DNA of 34,210 nt, taken from assembly GCA_018267195.1 (NCBI GenBank), contig JAFDYY010000033.1:1-34210 (forward strand), written 5' to 3'. The translations under genes were made by a program, and so were the position numbers. This stretch comes from Bacteroidota bacterium. GTDB lineage: Bacteria > Bacteroidota > Bacteroidia > Cytophagales > Cyclobacteriaceae. Each line of letters starts with the position of its first letter. Positions within the stretch are counted from its first letter, which is position 1. This document shows positions 25,890-32,401 of the stretch, piece by piece. Under the pieces are notes generated by a model. That model was not told the origin of the DNA, ran no database searches, and saw only the letters and a list, made by a program, of their open reading frames with translations.

Positions 25890-27050
25890 ATGGACTTTAC
25901 TCTCTTTTTTTCTCCGGTTGACGAGTCGGTTTACGCCTCCGATTTTCCCGTCAATTCCTTTTTTAAAAACATCCGTGTCTATACCGAGAAAATGCCCGAC
26001 TACAAAGGAGCTCACCTGGCTCTGTTGGGGGTACCCGAAGAGCGCGGTGCCCCCGCCAATCAGGGCACGGCACAAGCGGCCGATGAGATTCGAAAAAAAT
26101 TATATGCCTTAAAAAAAGGGACAGGTGTTTATCACATCGTAGATCTGGGAAACCTAAACCCCGGCATCGATTTAGACGAAACGTATGTGCGCCTGAGCGA
26201 AGTGTGCCGTATGCTGCTCGAAAACAACGTGATGCCTATTATATTGGGCGGCTCACACGATCTCGCCTATGGCCAGTACCGAGGCTATGAAGATATGCAG
26301 AAGTTGATCAGTTTTTTAAATGTGGATGCCGTACTCGATCTGGACGACTCTAAAAATGCTCCGGCCTGCCGCCAGCACATACATAAAATGTTGCTGCACG
26401 AACCCAATTATTTATTCAGCTACACCCACCTGGCACATCAAACATACCTGGTGGATTCCTTTTCTACCGCCATATTAGAAAAACTAAATTTTGAAGCACA
26501 CCGCCTGGGGCACCTACGCACCAACCTGGCCGAGATGGAGCCCGCCATACGCCATGCCGATATGTTTTCGTTTGACCTGGGCGCCATCAAATCAAGCGAT
26601 GCTCCGGGCCACGCGCAGGCGCAACCTTTTGGGCTTACCGGAGAAGAAGCCTGCCAACTATGCTGGTATGCCGGGCTTAACGAAAAACTCAGTTCGGCCG
26701 GATTTTACGAATACAACCCACGCTACGATGATGCGCATAAAAAAACTGCTTCGGTGGTGGCCATCATGATTTGGTATTTTATTGAAGGGGTTTACCACCG
26801 TAAGAACGAGCACAATTTTAAATCGAACGATTTTTTAAAGTATGTAGTCTCCATGCCGGTAGAACCCGAAACCATTGCTTTTTATAAAAGCAAACTCACC
26901 GATAAATGGTGGATGGAAGTGAGCATCAACCGGCCGGGGGCACGCTACCCGCGCAACTCGGTAGTGCCCTGCAGCTATGCCGATTACCAAACCGCCACTA
27001 AGGGCGAATTGCCCGAGCGCTACATCAATGCACTGGCCAAGTTGAGTTAA
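25890..27050 (+). CDS. Arginase/formiminoglutamase-family (ureohydrolase) protein, incomplete metal site
   Basis: The 386-aa protein has the ureohydrolase fold: LALLGVPEERGAPANQGTAQ, LGGSHDLAYGQY (H123), DAVLDLDD (D146, D150), and FSFDLGAIKSSDAPG (D229). Compared with arginase, the His of DAHxD is V148 and the second Asp of SFDxD is G231, while the ligands assigned to the Mn-A site remain. A C-terminal extension (about residues 310-386) with KWWMEV and RNSVVPCSYADY is not part of arginase itself. Similar proteins are common in Bacteroidota and usually annotated formimidoylglutamase. No hut genes are nearby. It follows a divergent intergenic space without a clear promoter box. Confidence 0.85.
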   Translation: MDFTLFFSPVDESVYASDFPVNSFFKNIRVYTEKMPDYKGAHLALLGVPEERGAPANQGTAQAADEIRKKLYALKKGTGVYHIVDLGNLNPGIDLDETYVRLSEVCRMLLENNVMPIILGGSHDLAYGQYRGYEDMQKLISFLNVDAVLDLDDSKNAPACRQHIHKMLLHEPNYLFSYTHLAHQTYLVDSFSTAILEKLNFEAHRLGHLRTNLAEMEPAIRHADMFSFDLGAIKSSDAPGHAQAQPFGLTGEEACQLCWYAGLNEKLSSAGFYEYNPRYDDAHKKTASVVAIMIWYFIEGVYHRKNEHNFKSNDFLKYVVSMPVEPETIAFYKSKLTDKWWMEVSINRPGARYPRNSVVPCSYADYQTATKGELPERYINALAKLS

Positions 27051-27141
27051 TCTGTTTTCTAGTTTACGTTCCGTAAAAATCCTTCAGCCAAGCTAAAAAT
27101 TCTGATTTTTATCAGGCAGAAATGGTAACATTGTCATAACA

Positions 27142-27169
27142 TTGCACCATACCCTAAAAGTTACCTTTG
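27142..27169 (+). promoter_or_regulatory. Bacteroidota-type promoter for the PiT gene
   Basis: TACCTTTG (27162-27169) fits TAnnTTTG, with TTG at 27142-27144 and 17 bases between, slightly shorter than the ideal. The start site would fall near 27174, giving a leader of about 25 nt before the ATG at 27199. No hairpin terminator was found after the ureohydrolase gene that precedes it. Confidence 0.6.
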
Positions 27170-27198
27170 CCCGGATACTTCATCTTTTTGCCTGACCT

Positions 27199-28611
27199 AT
27201 GTTTGATCTAAATACCGGTTATACCCTGCTGCTACTCTTCTGTTTGCTGGCCGCCTGCTTGTTTGAATTTGTGAACGGCTTTCACGATACCGCCAACGCA
27301 GTGGCTACCGTAATCTATACCAACACCCTAAAGCCCTGGATGGCCGTGGCCTGGTCGGGCACATGGAATTTTATCGGAGTATTTGCCGGGGGCATCGGGG
27401 TGGCCATGGGCATTGTCAACCTGCTGCCGGTAGAAACACTGGTGGACCAAAATATTGCGCACAGCTTATCAATGGTGCTGGCCTTATTAATAACTGCCAT
27501 CTTCTGGAATTTGCTGACCTGGTATCTCGGTATCCCCTGCTCCAGTTCGCACACCCTCATCGGGTCTATTCTGGGCGTAGGCTTAGCCTATTCTATTTTG
27601 CCCGAAGCCAGCGGAGAAGCTGTTAACTGGAGCAAAGCGAAAGAAATCGGTCTCTCTTTATTGGTCTCTCCTTTATTTGGGTTTTCGGTTACCATCATCC
27701 TGATGTATTTTATACGAGTGATGACGCGAAAAACCCCTATGGAAGATGTGGTATTTAAAGAACCTAAGAAAAACCAAACCCCGCCCATCTGGGTGCGCGC
27801 AGTACTGTTTCTTACCTGTACGCTGGTCAGTTTTTTTCACGGATCGAATGATGGACAAAAAGGCGTGGGGCTGATCATGCTGATCTTAATCGGTATTGTG
27901 CCTACCTATTTTGCACTCGATGAAAGCTATGATCCGGCCAAACTTCCGGCCTCCCTCGTTACGATAGAAGAAGTGATCGTTAAAATTGATTCTACGGCTC
28001 TTTCTAAAACAGATCAGGTGAGGCTAACCGAAACCAAGCGGATGACCAACCACCTGCAAGCTACTTTTGGATCGCTTAAATCCATGCACGATATTGCCCG
28101 CAACAATAAATTTGATACCCGCAAAGACATTATGCTGGTGGATCGCAACGTCAGCACCCTCCTTAAAAAAGAAGAAGTAAGGCTGAGCGAAAAAGAAAAG
28201 AACAGTTTGAAAGCGGAGCTTAAAAAAATACGAAAAGTAACCGACTATTCTCCTCGCTGGGTAATCGTTCTGATCTCCATCTCGCTGGGGCTGGGCACTA
28301 TGATCGGGTGGAAACGAATTGTCAAAACCGTAGGCGAAAAAATAGGGAAAGAACACCTTACCTATGCCCAGGGAGCCAGCGCAGAGTTGGTCGCTTCCAT
28401 GACAATCGGCCTCTCTACTAATTTCGGATGGCCCGTCAGCACCACGCATGTACTGTCGTCTGGCATAGCCGGCAGCATGGTGGCCAGCAAAGGTGTAAAA
28501 AACCTGCAACCTGACACCGTGCGAAATATTTTATTGGCCTGGTTTCTTACCCTGCCGGTGGTCATGATTATGGGCGGAACCTTGTTTTTGCTTTTCCGGT
28601 CGGTGTTCTGA
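27199..28611 (+). CDS. PiT-family inorganic phosphate transporter
   Basis: The 470-aa protein has the two PiT signatures: NGFHDTANAVATVIYT near residue 26 and FFHGSNDGQKGVGLIM near residue 213, and the second copy GWPVSTTHVLSSGIAGSMV near the C terminus (about 410). About ten membrane helices surround a soluble segment at residues 242-350, which is charged, helical and contains TETKRMTNHLQATFG and LSEKEKNSLKAELKK. This places a regulatory-looking domain between the two PiT halves. The family imports phosphate (as metal phosphate) with protons or sodium. The stop is directly abutted by the converging EamA gene. Confidence 0.92.
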   Translation: MFDLNTGYTLLLLFCLLAACLFEFVNGFHDTANAVATVIYTNTLKPWMAVAWSGTWNFIGVFAGGIGVAMGIVNLLPVETLVDQNIAHSLSMVLALLITAIFWNLLTWYLGIPCSSSHTLIGSILGVGLAYSILPEASGEAVNWSKAKEIGLSLLVSPLFGFSVTIILMYFIRVMTRKTPMEDVVFKEPKKNQTPPIWVRAVLFLTCTLVSFFHGSNDGQKGVGLIMLILIGIVPTYFALDESYDPAKLPASLVTIEEVIVKIDSTALSKTDQVRLTETKRMTNHLQATFGSLKSMHDIARNNKFDTRKDIMLVDRNVSTLLKKEEVRLSEKEKNSLKAELKKIRKVTDYSPRWVIVLISISLGLGTMIGWKRIVKTVGEKIGKEHLTYAQGASAELVASMTIGLSTNFGWPVSTTHVLSSGIAGSMVASKGVKNLQPDTVRNILLAWFLTLPVVMIMGGTLFLLFRSVF

Positions 28612-29034
28612 TCACTTAACCGTTAAGACCAGTAGTCCCGATAGAATGAGAACTGTGGCCAGTGCGATGCGCCACGTAAAGGGCTCTTTCAATATCCAAA
28701 AGGAAAGCACTATGGTAATCACGATGCTGGCTTTATCAATAACCGCTACAGCCGATACATCGCCCTGCTTGATGGCGCGATAATAAAAGATCCACGAAAG
28801 TGTGGTGGTAATGCCCGAAAGGGCCAGAAAAAAAACATCTTTATAAGTCAGTCTGCCAAAATCGCGAGCGTGGCCAAACGCCAGGGCATTGGCCCATACC
28901 AAAGCAAACACAAAGGCCGTGCGCACCGCCAGGCCGGCATCTCCGCTCACGTTTTTTAATCCAAGTTTAGCAATAACGGCCGTAAATCCGGCAAACACCA
29001 TTGATAGCAACGCGTAAAATATCCAGGTGGGCAT
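28612..29034 (-). CDS. Single-domain EamA-family membrane protein
   Basis: ATG 29034 (140 aa) is preferred to an upstream start that adds 27 residues and would place the start in the repeat-containing intergenic region. It has about five hydrophobic segments, with STTLSWIFYYRAI-like TTTLSWIFYYRAIKQGDVSAV in the centre and WRIALATVLILSGLLVL at the end, as in the EamA/DMT half-proteins that act as dimers. Substrate is unknown. A TAAATTTG box (29038-29045, minus strand) lies 3 bases before the ATG. Its stop codon directly abuts the PiT stop. Confidence 0.8.
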   Translation of the reverse strand: MPTWIFYALLSMVFAGFTAVIAKLGLKNVSGDAGLAVRTAFVFALVWANALAFGHARDFGRLTYKDVFFLALSGITTTLSWIFYYRAIKQGDVSAVAVIDKASIVITIVLSFWILKEPFTWRIALATVLILSGLLVLTVK

Positions 29035-29037
29035 AAA

Positions 29038-29045
29038 CAAATTTA
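29038..29045 (-). promoter_or_regulatory. Putative -7 box just before the EamA gene
   Basis: TAAATTTG on the minus strand fits TAnnTTTG and ends 3 bases before the ATG at 29034, predicting a start of transcription at or next to the start codon. No well-spaced TTG is seen, so support is limited. Confidence 0.35.
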
Positions 29046-29132
29046 AGTACACTGTACCAAACCACCTAAACAGGATAAAACCAATTACTCCGGCAGGGTG
29101 CATCATCAACCCCAACTACCCCCAATTCGTGT

Positions 29133-29215
29133 TTGCATTATCGAGGTTAATAAACCCAGATTATACATCCCAAATGCATCATCTGGGTCAAATAGCATTT
29201 CAGCACCATATCTGA
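29133..29215. repeat. Intergenic repeat, copy A (between EamA and fic)
   Basis: Four blocks occur in the same order as in copy B (30996-31099): TTGCATTAT, AGGTTAAT, CATCCC plus AATGCATCATCTGGGT, and GCACCATATCTGA. The longest block (29166-29188) matches copy B over 23 bases with one difference. Here the outer parts also form a hairpin: ACCCAGATTAT (29154-29164) with ATCATCTGGGT (29178-29188), one mismatch. Spacing between blocks differs from B by deletions and a 10-base insertion. On the minus strand an open reading PDDAFGM is shared with copy B, but the frames before it differ. Confidence 0.75.
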
Positions 29216-29219
29216 TTTT

Positions 29220-30764
29220 TTAATTCGCCCAAAACAGTTCTTTATACTTTTCTTCCAAACTCGCTATTTCATTCTCCTTCAATTCGCTAAACTCTTTTTC
29301 TCTTGCCCTTTTCGAAAGTTGCCCGTTGTTTTGTTCTAAAAACCTGATAGCCTGTGCAACTACTTTGTCAGGCATTTCATATTCTTCTTCGAGGTACTTT
29401 TTAAAGGCATCATACCGGGTTAAGTATGTAACTTCATTGGGTATGATTTTCTCCATTGTATCTTTTACACAGTCATATAAAAATTCAGCTTGTCGTGTTG
29501 CATCAAAGTAGCGATAGTAGTCAAGGGTGTCATTAGTTACTTCTATATTATGATCTTCGGTTTCTTTCCAATCAATGAAGTCCAATAGCGGGTGTGAATA
29601 TGATTCCAATACTTTTCTGTAATCATCGATGTGATCTAATATGGAGGCAGAAACAGGAAAGATGATTCCCTGCTGTGCGAATTGTTTTTTAGCCAATACA
29701 TGATGAATGAGATATCGATGGATACGTCCGTTGCCGTCTTCAAAGGGATGGATGAATACAAAACCGAAAGCAACCATTGATGCTGCCAATACTGCATCAA
29801 TATTATTTTTCAATAGTAGTTCGTGCGTGCTTATCAACCCTGAAATCAACGCATCAATATCTTGCCACTTAGCGGAAATATGATCGGGCAAAGGTTCTCC
29901 TGTAGTGCGTTCATGCTCGCCTACAAAGCCGCCTTTTTTTCGAAAACCCATTTCTAAAAACCGTGCATTTTCTATCACGAGTTGCTGTAAGCGAAGTAAC
30001 TCTTCTTTGGTCAAGTCTCTTGTGCCTGCCTGCCCTATCGCTTGCCCCCACCGTGCTGCCCTTTTACTTTTTGGGCTCTCACCTTCTATAGTAAAAGATG
30101 CTTTTGAATCTTTCAGCAATAAAAAAGCAGATGCCCTCTGCAAAATGTCTTTACGTATGCCTTTAAGGTAGTTGTCTTTTTGTGCCGAGAGGTTAGCTTC
30201 AATGTGCTTCTCCAGCTTAGTCGTCTTGCAAATGAGCGGACAAAAATCTCGGCTTCCCGGAAGGTTATTGATAATTCTATGTCTTGAAGACTCCAATCCT
30301 TTAATGGCATACTGTTGATCTTCATCCAATAAAGATGTGTAGTTTATTTTATTGTCTGCGTTAGGAATTTTTAATTCTATGGAAAACAACCACTCGTATA
30401 GAAACCAAATTTTGCGGCTATACTGCCCGGTTGGCTCCAATTGTATGAGGTCCGTAATTTCCTTTTTAGTTAATCTCAAGAATAATTTTTTAAAGAATAA
30501 AACATTAACACCTTCGTACTTTAAAGCAAATATCAACTGCTTATACAGGCTGTCTTCAGGCTGATGCCTCGATGTAAATACCCTCCACTCATCTGTTTCA
30601 TATTGCCGTTTCTTTGAACTGATCAATGCCAATGGCGAAGGCATAGGCATCGGCAGTTGAAAAGCTTCGATCAATGCTCCATAGCCAACCAATAATGCTT
30701 CTTCAGGAGCTTGCCTACCGTGAAAAACTCTTACTTTGATTGAAAAACTCTTTTGCTTAGCCAT
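29220..30764 (-). CDS. Fic-domain protein with N-terminal inhibitory motif (class II)
   Basis: ATG 30764 (514 aa) is chosen; the frame stays open upstream to a TTG at 30842, but that stretch is made of the GGTGAAAA repeats. The Fic motif HPFEDGNGR (residues 339-347, then R350) is complete, including the catalytic His. S223-x3-E227-G228 (SFTIEG) is the inhibitory helix motif of class II Fic proteins, which blocks AMP transfer until released. Residues 1-215 include RKIWFLYEWL and are of unknown type; the C terminus (about 430-514) is charged and helical. Such enzymes transfer AMP (or other nucleotides) from ATP onto target proteins. It probably has a repeat-rich control region and is divergent from a zeta-like pair. 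Confidence 0.92.
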   Translation of the reverse strand: MAKQKSFSIKVRVFHGRQAPEEALLVGYGALIEAFQLPMPMPSPLALISSKKRQYETDEWRVFTSRHQPEDSLYKQLIFALKYEGVNVLFFKKLFLRLTKKEITDLIQLEPTGQYSRKIWFLYEWLFSIELKIPNADNKINYTSLLDEDQQYAIKGLESSRHRIINNLPGSRDFCPLICKTTKLEKHIEANLSAQKDNYLKGIRKDILQRASAFLLLKDSKASFTIEGESPKSKRAARWGQAIGQAGTRDLTKEELLRLQQLVIENARFLEMGFRKKGGFVGEHERTTGEPLPDHISAKWQDIDALISGLISTHELLLKNNIDAVLAASMVAFGFVFIHPFEDGNGRIHRYLIHHVLAKKQFAQQGIIFPVSASILDHIDDYRKVLESYSHPLLDFIDWKETEDHNIEVTNDTLDYYRYFDATRQAEFLYDCVKDTMEKIIPNEVTYLTRYDAFKKYLEEEYEMPDKVVAQAIRFLEQNNGQLSKRAREKEFSELKENEIASLEEKYKELFWAN

Positions 30765-30765
30765 G

Positions 30766-30905
30766 GGTGAAAAATGATTGCTTAACGTGAAAAATGATTG
30801 CTTAATGATATAGAAGGTGAAAAGGTGATGGATTATACCCAAAGATAGGTGAAAAACAAGCGCAACCGGTGAAAAAGATATGCAATAAACCTATTCAGGT
30901 GAAAA
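30766..30905. repeat. Six GGTGAAAA-type octamers in front of fic
   Basis: The octamer starts at 30766, 30786 (as CGTGAAAA), 30816, 30848, 30868 and 30898, so spacings are 20, 30, 32, 20 and 30 bases, close to whole helical turns. The first two lie in a tandem 19-base repeat, GTGAAAAATGATTGCTTAA, at 30767-30785 and 30787-30805. All copies point the same way. Three are in the predicted leader and three are upstream of the -7 box, so protein binding could block transcription. This is what an operator array looks like, but no binding protein has been identified. Confidence 0.8.
30840..30847 (-). promoter_or_regulatory. Putative -7 box of the fic promoter
   Basis: TATCTTTG (minus strand, plus-strand CAAAGATA) fits TAnnTTTG. 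It directly touches the fourth GGTGAAAA octamer (30848-30855) and lies 75 bases before the fic ATG. The nearest -33-like TTG (plus-strand CAA at 30863-30865) is 15 bases away, shorter than usual, so the box itself is the main evidence. Confidence 0.5.
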
Positions 30906-30974
30906 ATAAAGGGCTGCGAAATCAACTTCATATCCATCCTTGACCCGGAATAAAATCAGAATCTCTTTACCCCA

Positions 30975-31005
30975 AATCATGCAATAGAAAATCTATTGCA
31001 TGATT
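30975..31005. repeat. Perfect 14-bp inverted repeat, 3-base spacer
   Basis: AATCATGCAATAGA (30975-30988), spacer AAA, and TCTATTGCATGATT (30992-31005) are exact inverse complements. There is no T-run on either side, so it is unlikely to be a terminator. A second, 7-bp inverted pair follows immediately: TGACGAA (31005-31011) and TTCGTCA (31022-31028), loop of 10. Its right arm overlaps the start of repeat copy B (TTGCATGAT, 30996-31004). A dimeric regulator site or a structured repeat end are the two simplest readings. Confidence 0.8.
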
Positions 31006-31099
31006 GACGAAGGTTGATGTTTTCGTCAGCATCCATCACAACCCTTTGGGCAGGTGAGGCATCCCGAATGCATCATCTGGGTTTAAGTACCGTATCTGA
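30996..31099. repeat. Intergenic repeat, copy B (between fic and the zeta-like pair)
   Basis: Blocks TTGCATGAT (30996-31004), AGGTTGAT (31011-31018), CATCCC with AATGCATCATCTGGGT (31060-31082) and GTACCGTATCTGA (31087-31099) match copy A in order and orientation. The last block continues as CGTATCTGAAAGT (31091-31103), found again exactly at 32057-32069 (copy C). It contains the 7-bp inverted pair and an extra stretch absent from copy A, suggesting that A has lost an internal part. Confidence 0.75.
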
Positions 31100-31211
31100 A
31101 AGTCAATATCAATCGCACAAAAAAGTTAATCTATAACGGAGAAGGAGAAAAAGTTTTAGACCCAGCCCAACCCCGACCTCCAAGCATCAAGCATTTACGG
31201 CCGGAATTCAC

Positions 31212-31219
31212 TAAATTTG
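31212..31219 (+). promoter_or_regulatory. Putative -7 box just before the zeta-like pair
   Basis: TAAATTTG fits TAnnTTTG and ends 4 bases before the ATG at 31224, so transcription would begin at the start codon itself. No TTG lies at the right distance upstream, which lowers confidence. Confidence 0.4.
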
Positions 31220-31223
31220 TTCT

Positions 31224-31409
31224 ATGAAAATGGCAGTAGTAAATATTGATTTCAAGAAAATGGCCGTTGCATTCCGTGAGCATGTGCGGTTCAAAGCAGC
31301 TCAAGCAGGAAGTAATATCATTTACGTGCAGAACGGACAACTCATTGAAGAGAACCCCAAAGACTCTACCAAGCGCATTAAAAGTAATTCTCTATCGGCA
31401 TCTCATTAA
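31224..31409 (+). CDS. Small protein paired with zeta-like kinase, candidate antitoxin
   Basis: This 61-aa protein has an N-terminal strand-like MKMAVVNIDF, a helix KKMAVAFREHVRFKAAQAG, then SNIIYVQNGQLIEENP and a basic C terminus. Small proteins with an I-x-Y-x-x-NG-x-[LI]-x-x-x-P segment are found before COG4185-type kinases. Its stop overlaps the next ATG by one base (TAATG), a typical toxin-antitoxin layout with the small gene first. No helix-turn-helix is visible. Antitoxin function is inferred from the arrangement only. Confidence 0.65.
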   Translation: MKMAVVNIDFKKMAVAFREHVRFKAAQAGSNIIYVQNGQLIEENPKDSTKRIKSNSLSASH

Positions 31410-32002
31410 TGCCAATCCTATATATTCTCGCAGGCCCCAACGGAGCAGGGAAAACCACCTATTATGAGACTGCCATTGACAAAGGCTTCATAGATTCAAA
31501 TCTTCCATTCGTCAATGTTGACCTGATTACACGCTCCTTACCCGGCATGTACACAACTGAAAATTTCGCCAAGGCCGATATTCTCGCCAGAGAAAAAATT
31601 AAACAGCATTTCAGCACTATGTCTGATTTTATGATTGAGAGCAATTTGGCTACACAAAGAGATTATGATTGGATAACTGCCCTGACAAAGCAGGGGTATG
31701 AGGTTGTGTTATTTTTCTTGTGTACCTCTTTTCTTGAGATTAATTACAACCGTGTAAAGAAACGTGTAGCAGAAGGTGGCCACGACATCGCAGAGCCAAT
31801 CATTGAGCATAGGTATAGAATGGGGTTGACTTACTTGAAAGGCAACTTATCACTTTTCACAAAAGCATATCTGATTGACAACTCAGGCGAAACTGCTCTG
31901 GTAATGGCCGAACTAAGCAAAGAAAGTTTAATCTCCAAAGATGCCAATGCTCCCCAATGGGTTAATGATGTGCTTTATATTGTTGAGCGAATGAAAAAAT
32001 AA
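31409..32002 (+). CDS. Zeta-toxin-like P-loop kinase (COG4185 type)
   Basis: The 197-aa protein starts with an early Walker A motif GPNGAGKT (residues 9-16). Features shared with COG4185/zeta proteins are NVDLI (D38, equivalent to the catalytic Asp), ESNLATQRDYDWI, GYEVVLFFLCT, and NRVKKRVAEGGHDI (R115, R119, H125) followed by HRYRMGL. Zeta toxins phosphorylate UDP-N-acetylglucosamine and so poison cell-wall synthesis; whether this one does is not shown. It is the short chromosomal form without epsilon. Translation is coupled to the small upstream gene. Repeat copy C lies 55 bases after its stop. Confidence 0.85.
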   Translation: MPILYILAGPNGAGKTTYYETAIDKGFIDSNLPFVNVDLITRSLPGMYTTENFAKADILAREKIKQHFSTMSDFMIESNLATQRDYDWITALTKQGYEVVLFFLCTSFLEINYNRVKKRVAEGGHDIAEPIIEHRYRMGLTYLKGNLSLFTKAYLIDNSGETALVMAELSKESLISKDANAPQWVNDVLYIVERMKK

Positions 32003-32401
32003 GATAAGAAACAAATTGCTTCTCCGATTCCAGTTTCTCGTAAGCATCTCACTATACGTATCTGAAAGTATCCTCTTCTCTCTCCCATTGCCCGGCATTT
32101 CGTTTTATCCCAAATCCACCACTATCGCCAGTTTTCTTACATCGTCTGCGGTAGGTGTCTAAATAAATATTTTTACCATCATCCATTATCATACTGATAA
32201 ACAATGCATTATGCTATTTACATAATTTTAAACTTAATCAATCTGCGATAACATTACATTAAACAAACCATCAAATGAACCTTCGTTATTTTTGGATCAA
32301 ACCTATGCTGATGAAAAACCTGCCTCCGCCCTGTCTATACTTCCGGCTTCTGTCTATATTTTTTAACCGTTTTTTCCGGATGCTCTAAATTTTTACGCGC
32401 T
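32003..32401. other. Intergenic stretch after the zeta-like kinase
   Basis: No convincing gene is seen in these 399 bases. Three items are present: repeat copy C (32057-32069), a 44-codon minus-strand ORF (32186 to 32052) whose end overlaps that repeat, and a 37-codon plus-strand ORF (32275-32388, starting MNLRYFWIKPML) just before the next gene. A TATTTTTG box (32287-32294) could promote the downstream genes but lacks a -33 partner. The rest is AT-rich. Confidence 0.6.
32057..32069. repeat. Intergenic repeat, partial copy C
   Basis: CGTATCTGAAAGT here is identical to 31091-31103 in copy B. A GCATC 12 bases earlier may mark the same block order, but the long middle block is missing. It lies after the zeta-like kinase, in the same orientation as copies A and B. 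Confidence 0.5.

Larger units (their letters stand above)
30765..31223. other. Intergenic control region between fic and the zeta-like pair
   Basis: No gene was found in these 459 bases. From left to right it holds the GGTGAAAA octamers (30766-30905) with a fic -7 box between the third and fourth, an AT-rich stretch without recognised structure (30906-30974), a perfect 14-bp inverted repeat (30975-31005), a 7-bp inverted repeat (31005-31028), repeat copy B (30996-31099), an unrecognised stretch, and a TAAATTTG box before the next start codon. Short ORFs here have no protein-like character. Confidence 0.8.

Noticed and set aside
27081..27115. Terminator after the ureohydrolase gene
   Set aside because: Only a five-pair CTGAT/ATCAG stem with a T-rich loop and no following T-run.
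28024..28509. 161-codon minus-strand ORF opposite the PiT gene
   Set aside because: A shadow of the transporter gene in another frame; composition follows the sense codons.
30764..30842. N-terminal extension of Fic from TTG 30842
   Set aside because: The extension would translate the tandem octamer repeats; ATG 30764 gives a normal protein and leaves the promoter box outside the coding region.
30766..30905. CRISPR-like array upstream of fic
   Set aside because: The repeat is only eight bases, the spacing alternates between 20 and 30-32, and there are no cas genes; an operator array fits better.
30975..31005. Palindrome as an intrinsic terminator
   Set aside because: There is no T-run on either strand and no gene ends nearby on either side.
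29133..32069. Integron cassette array with attC sites
   Set aside because: The repeats share blocks, but no integrase gene is in the window and fic and the kinase pair are on opposite strands, unlike normal cassettes.
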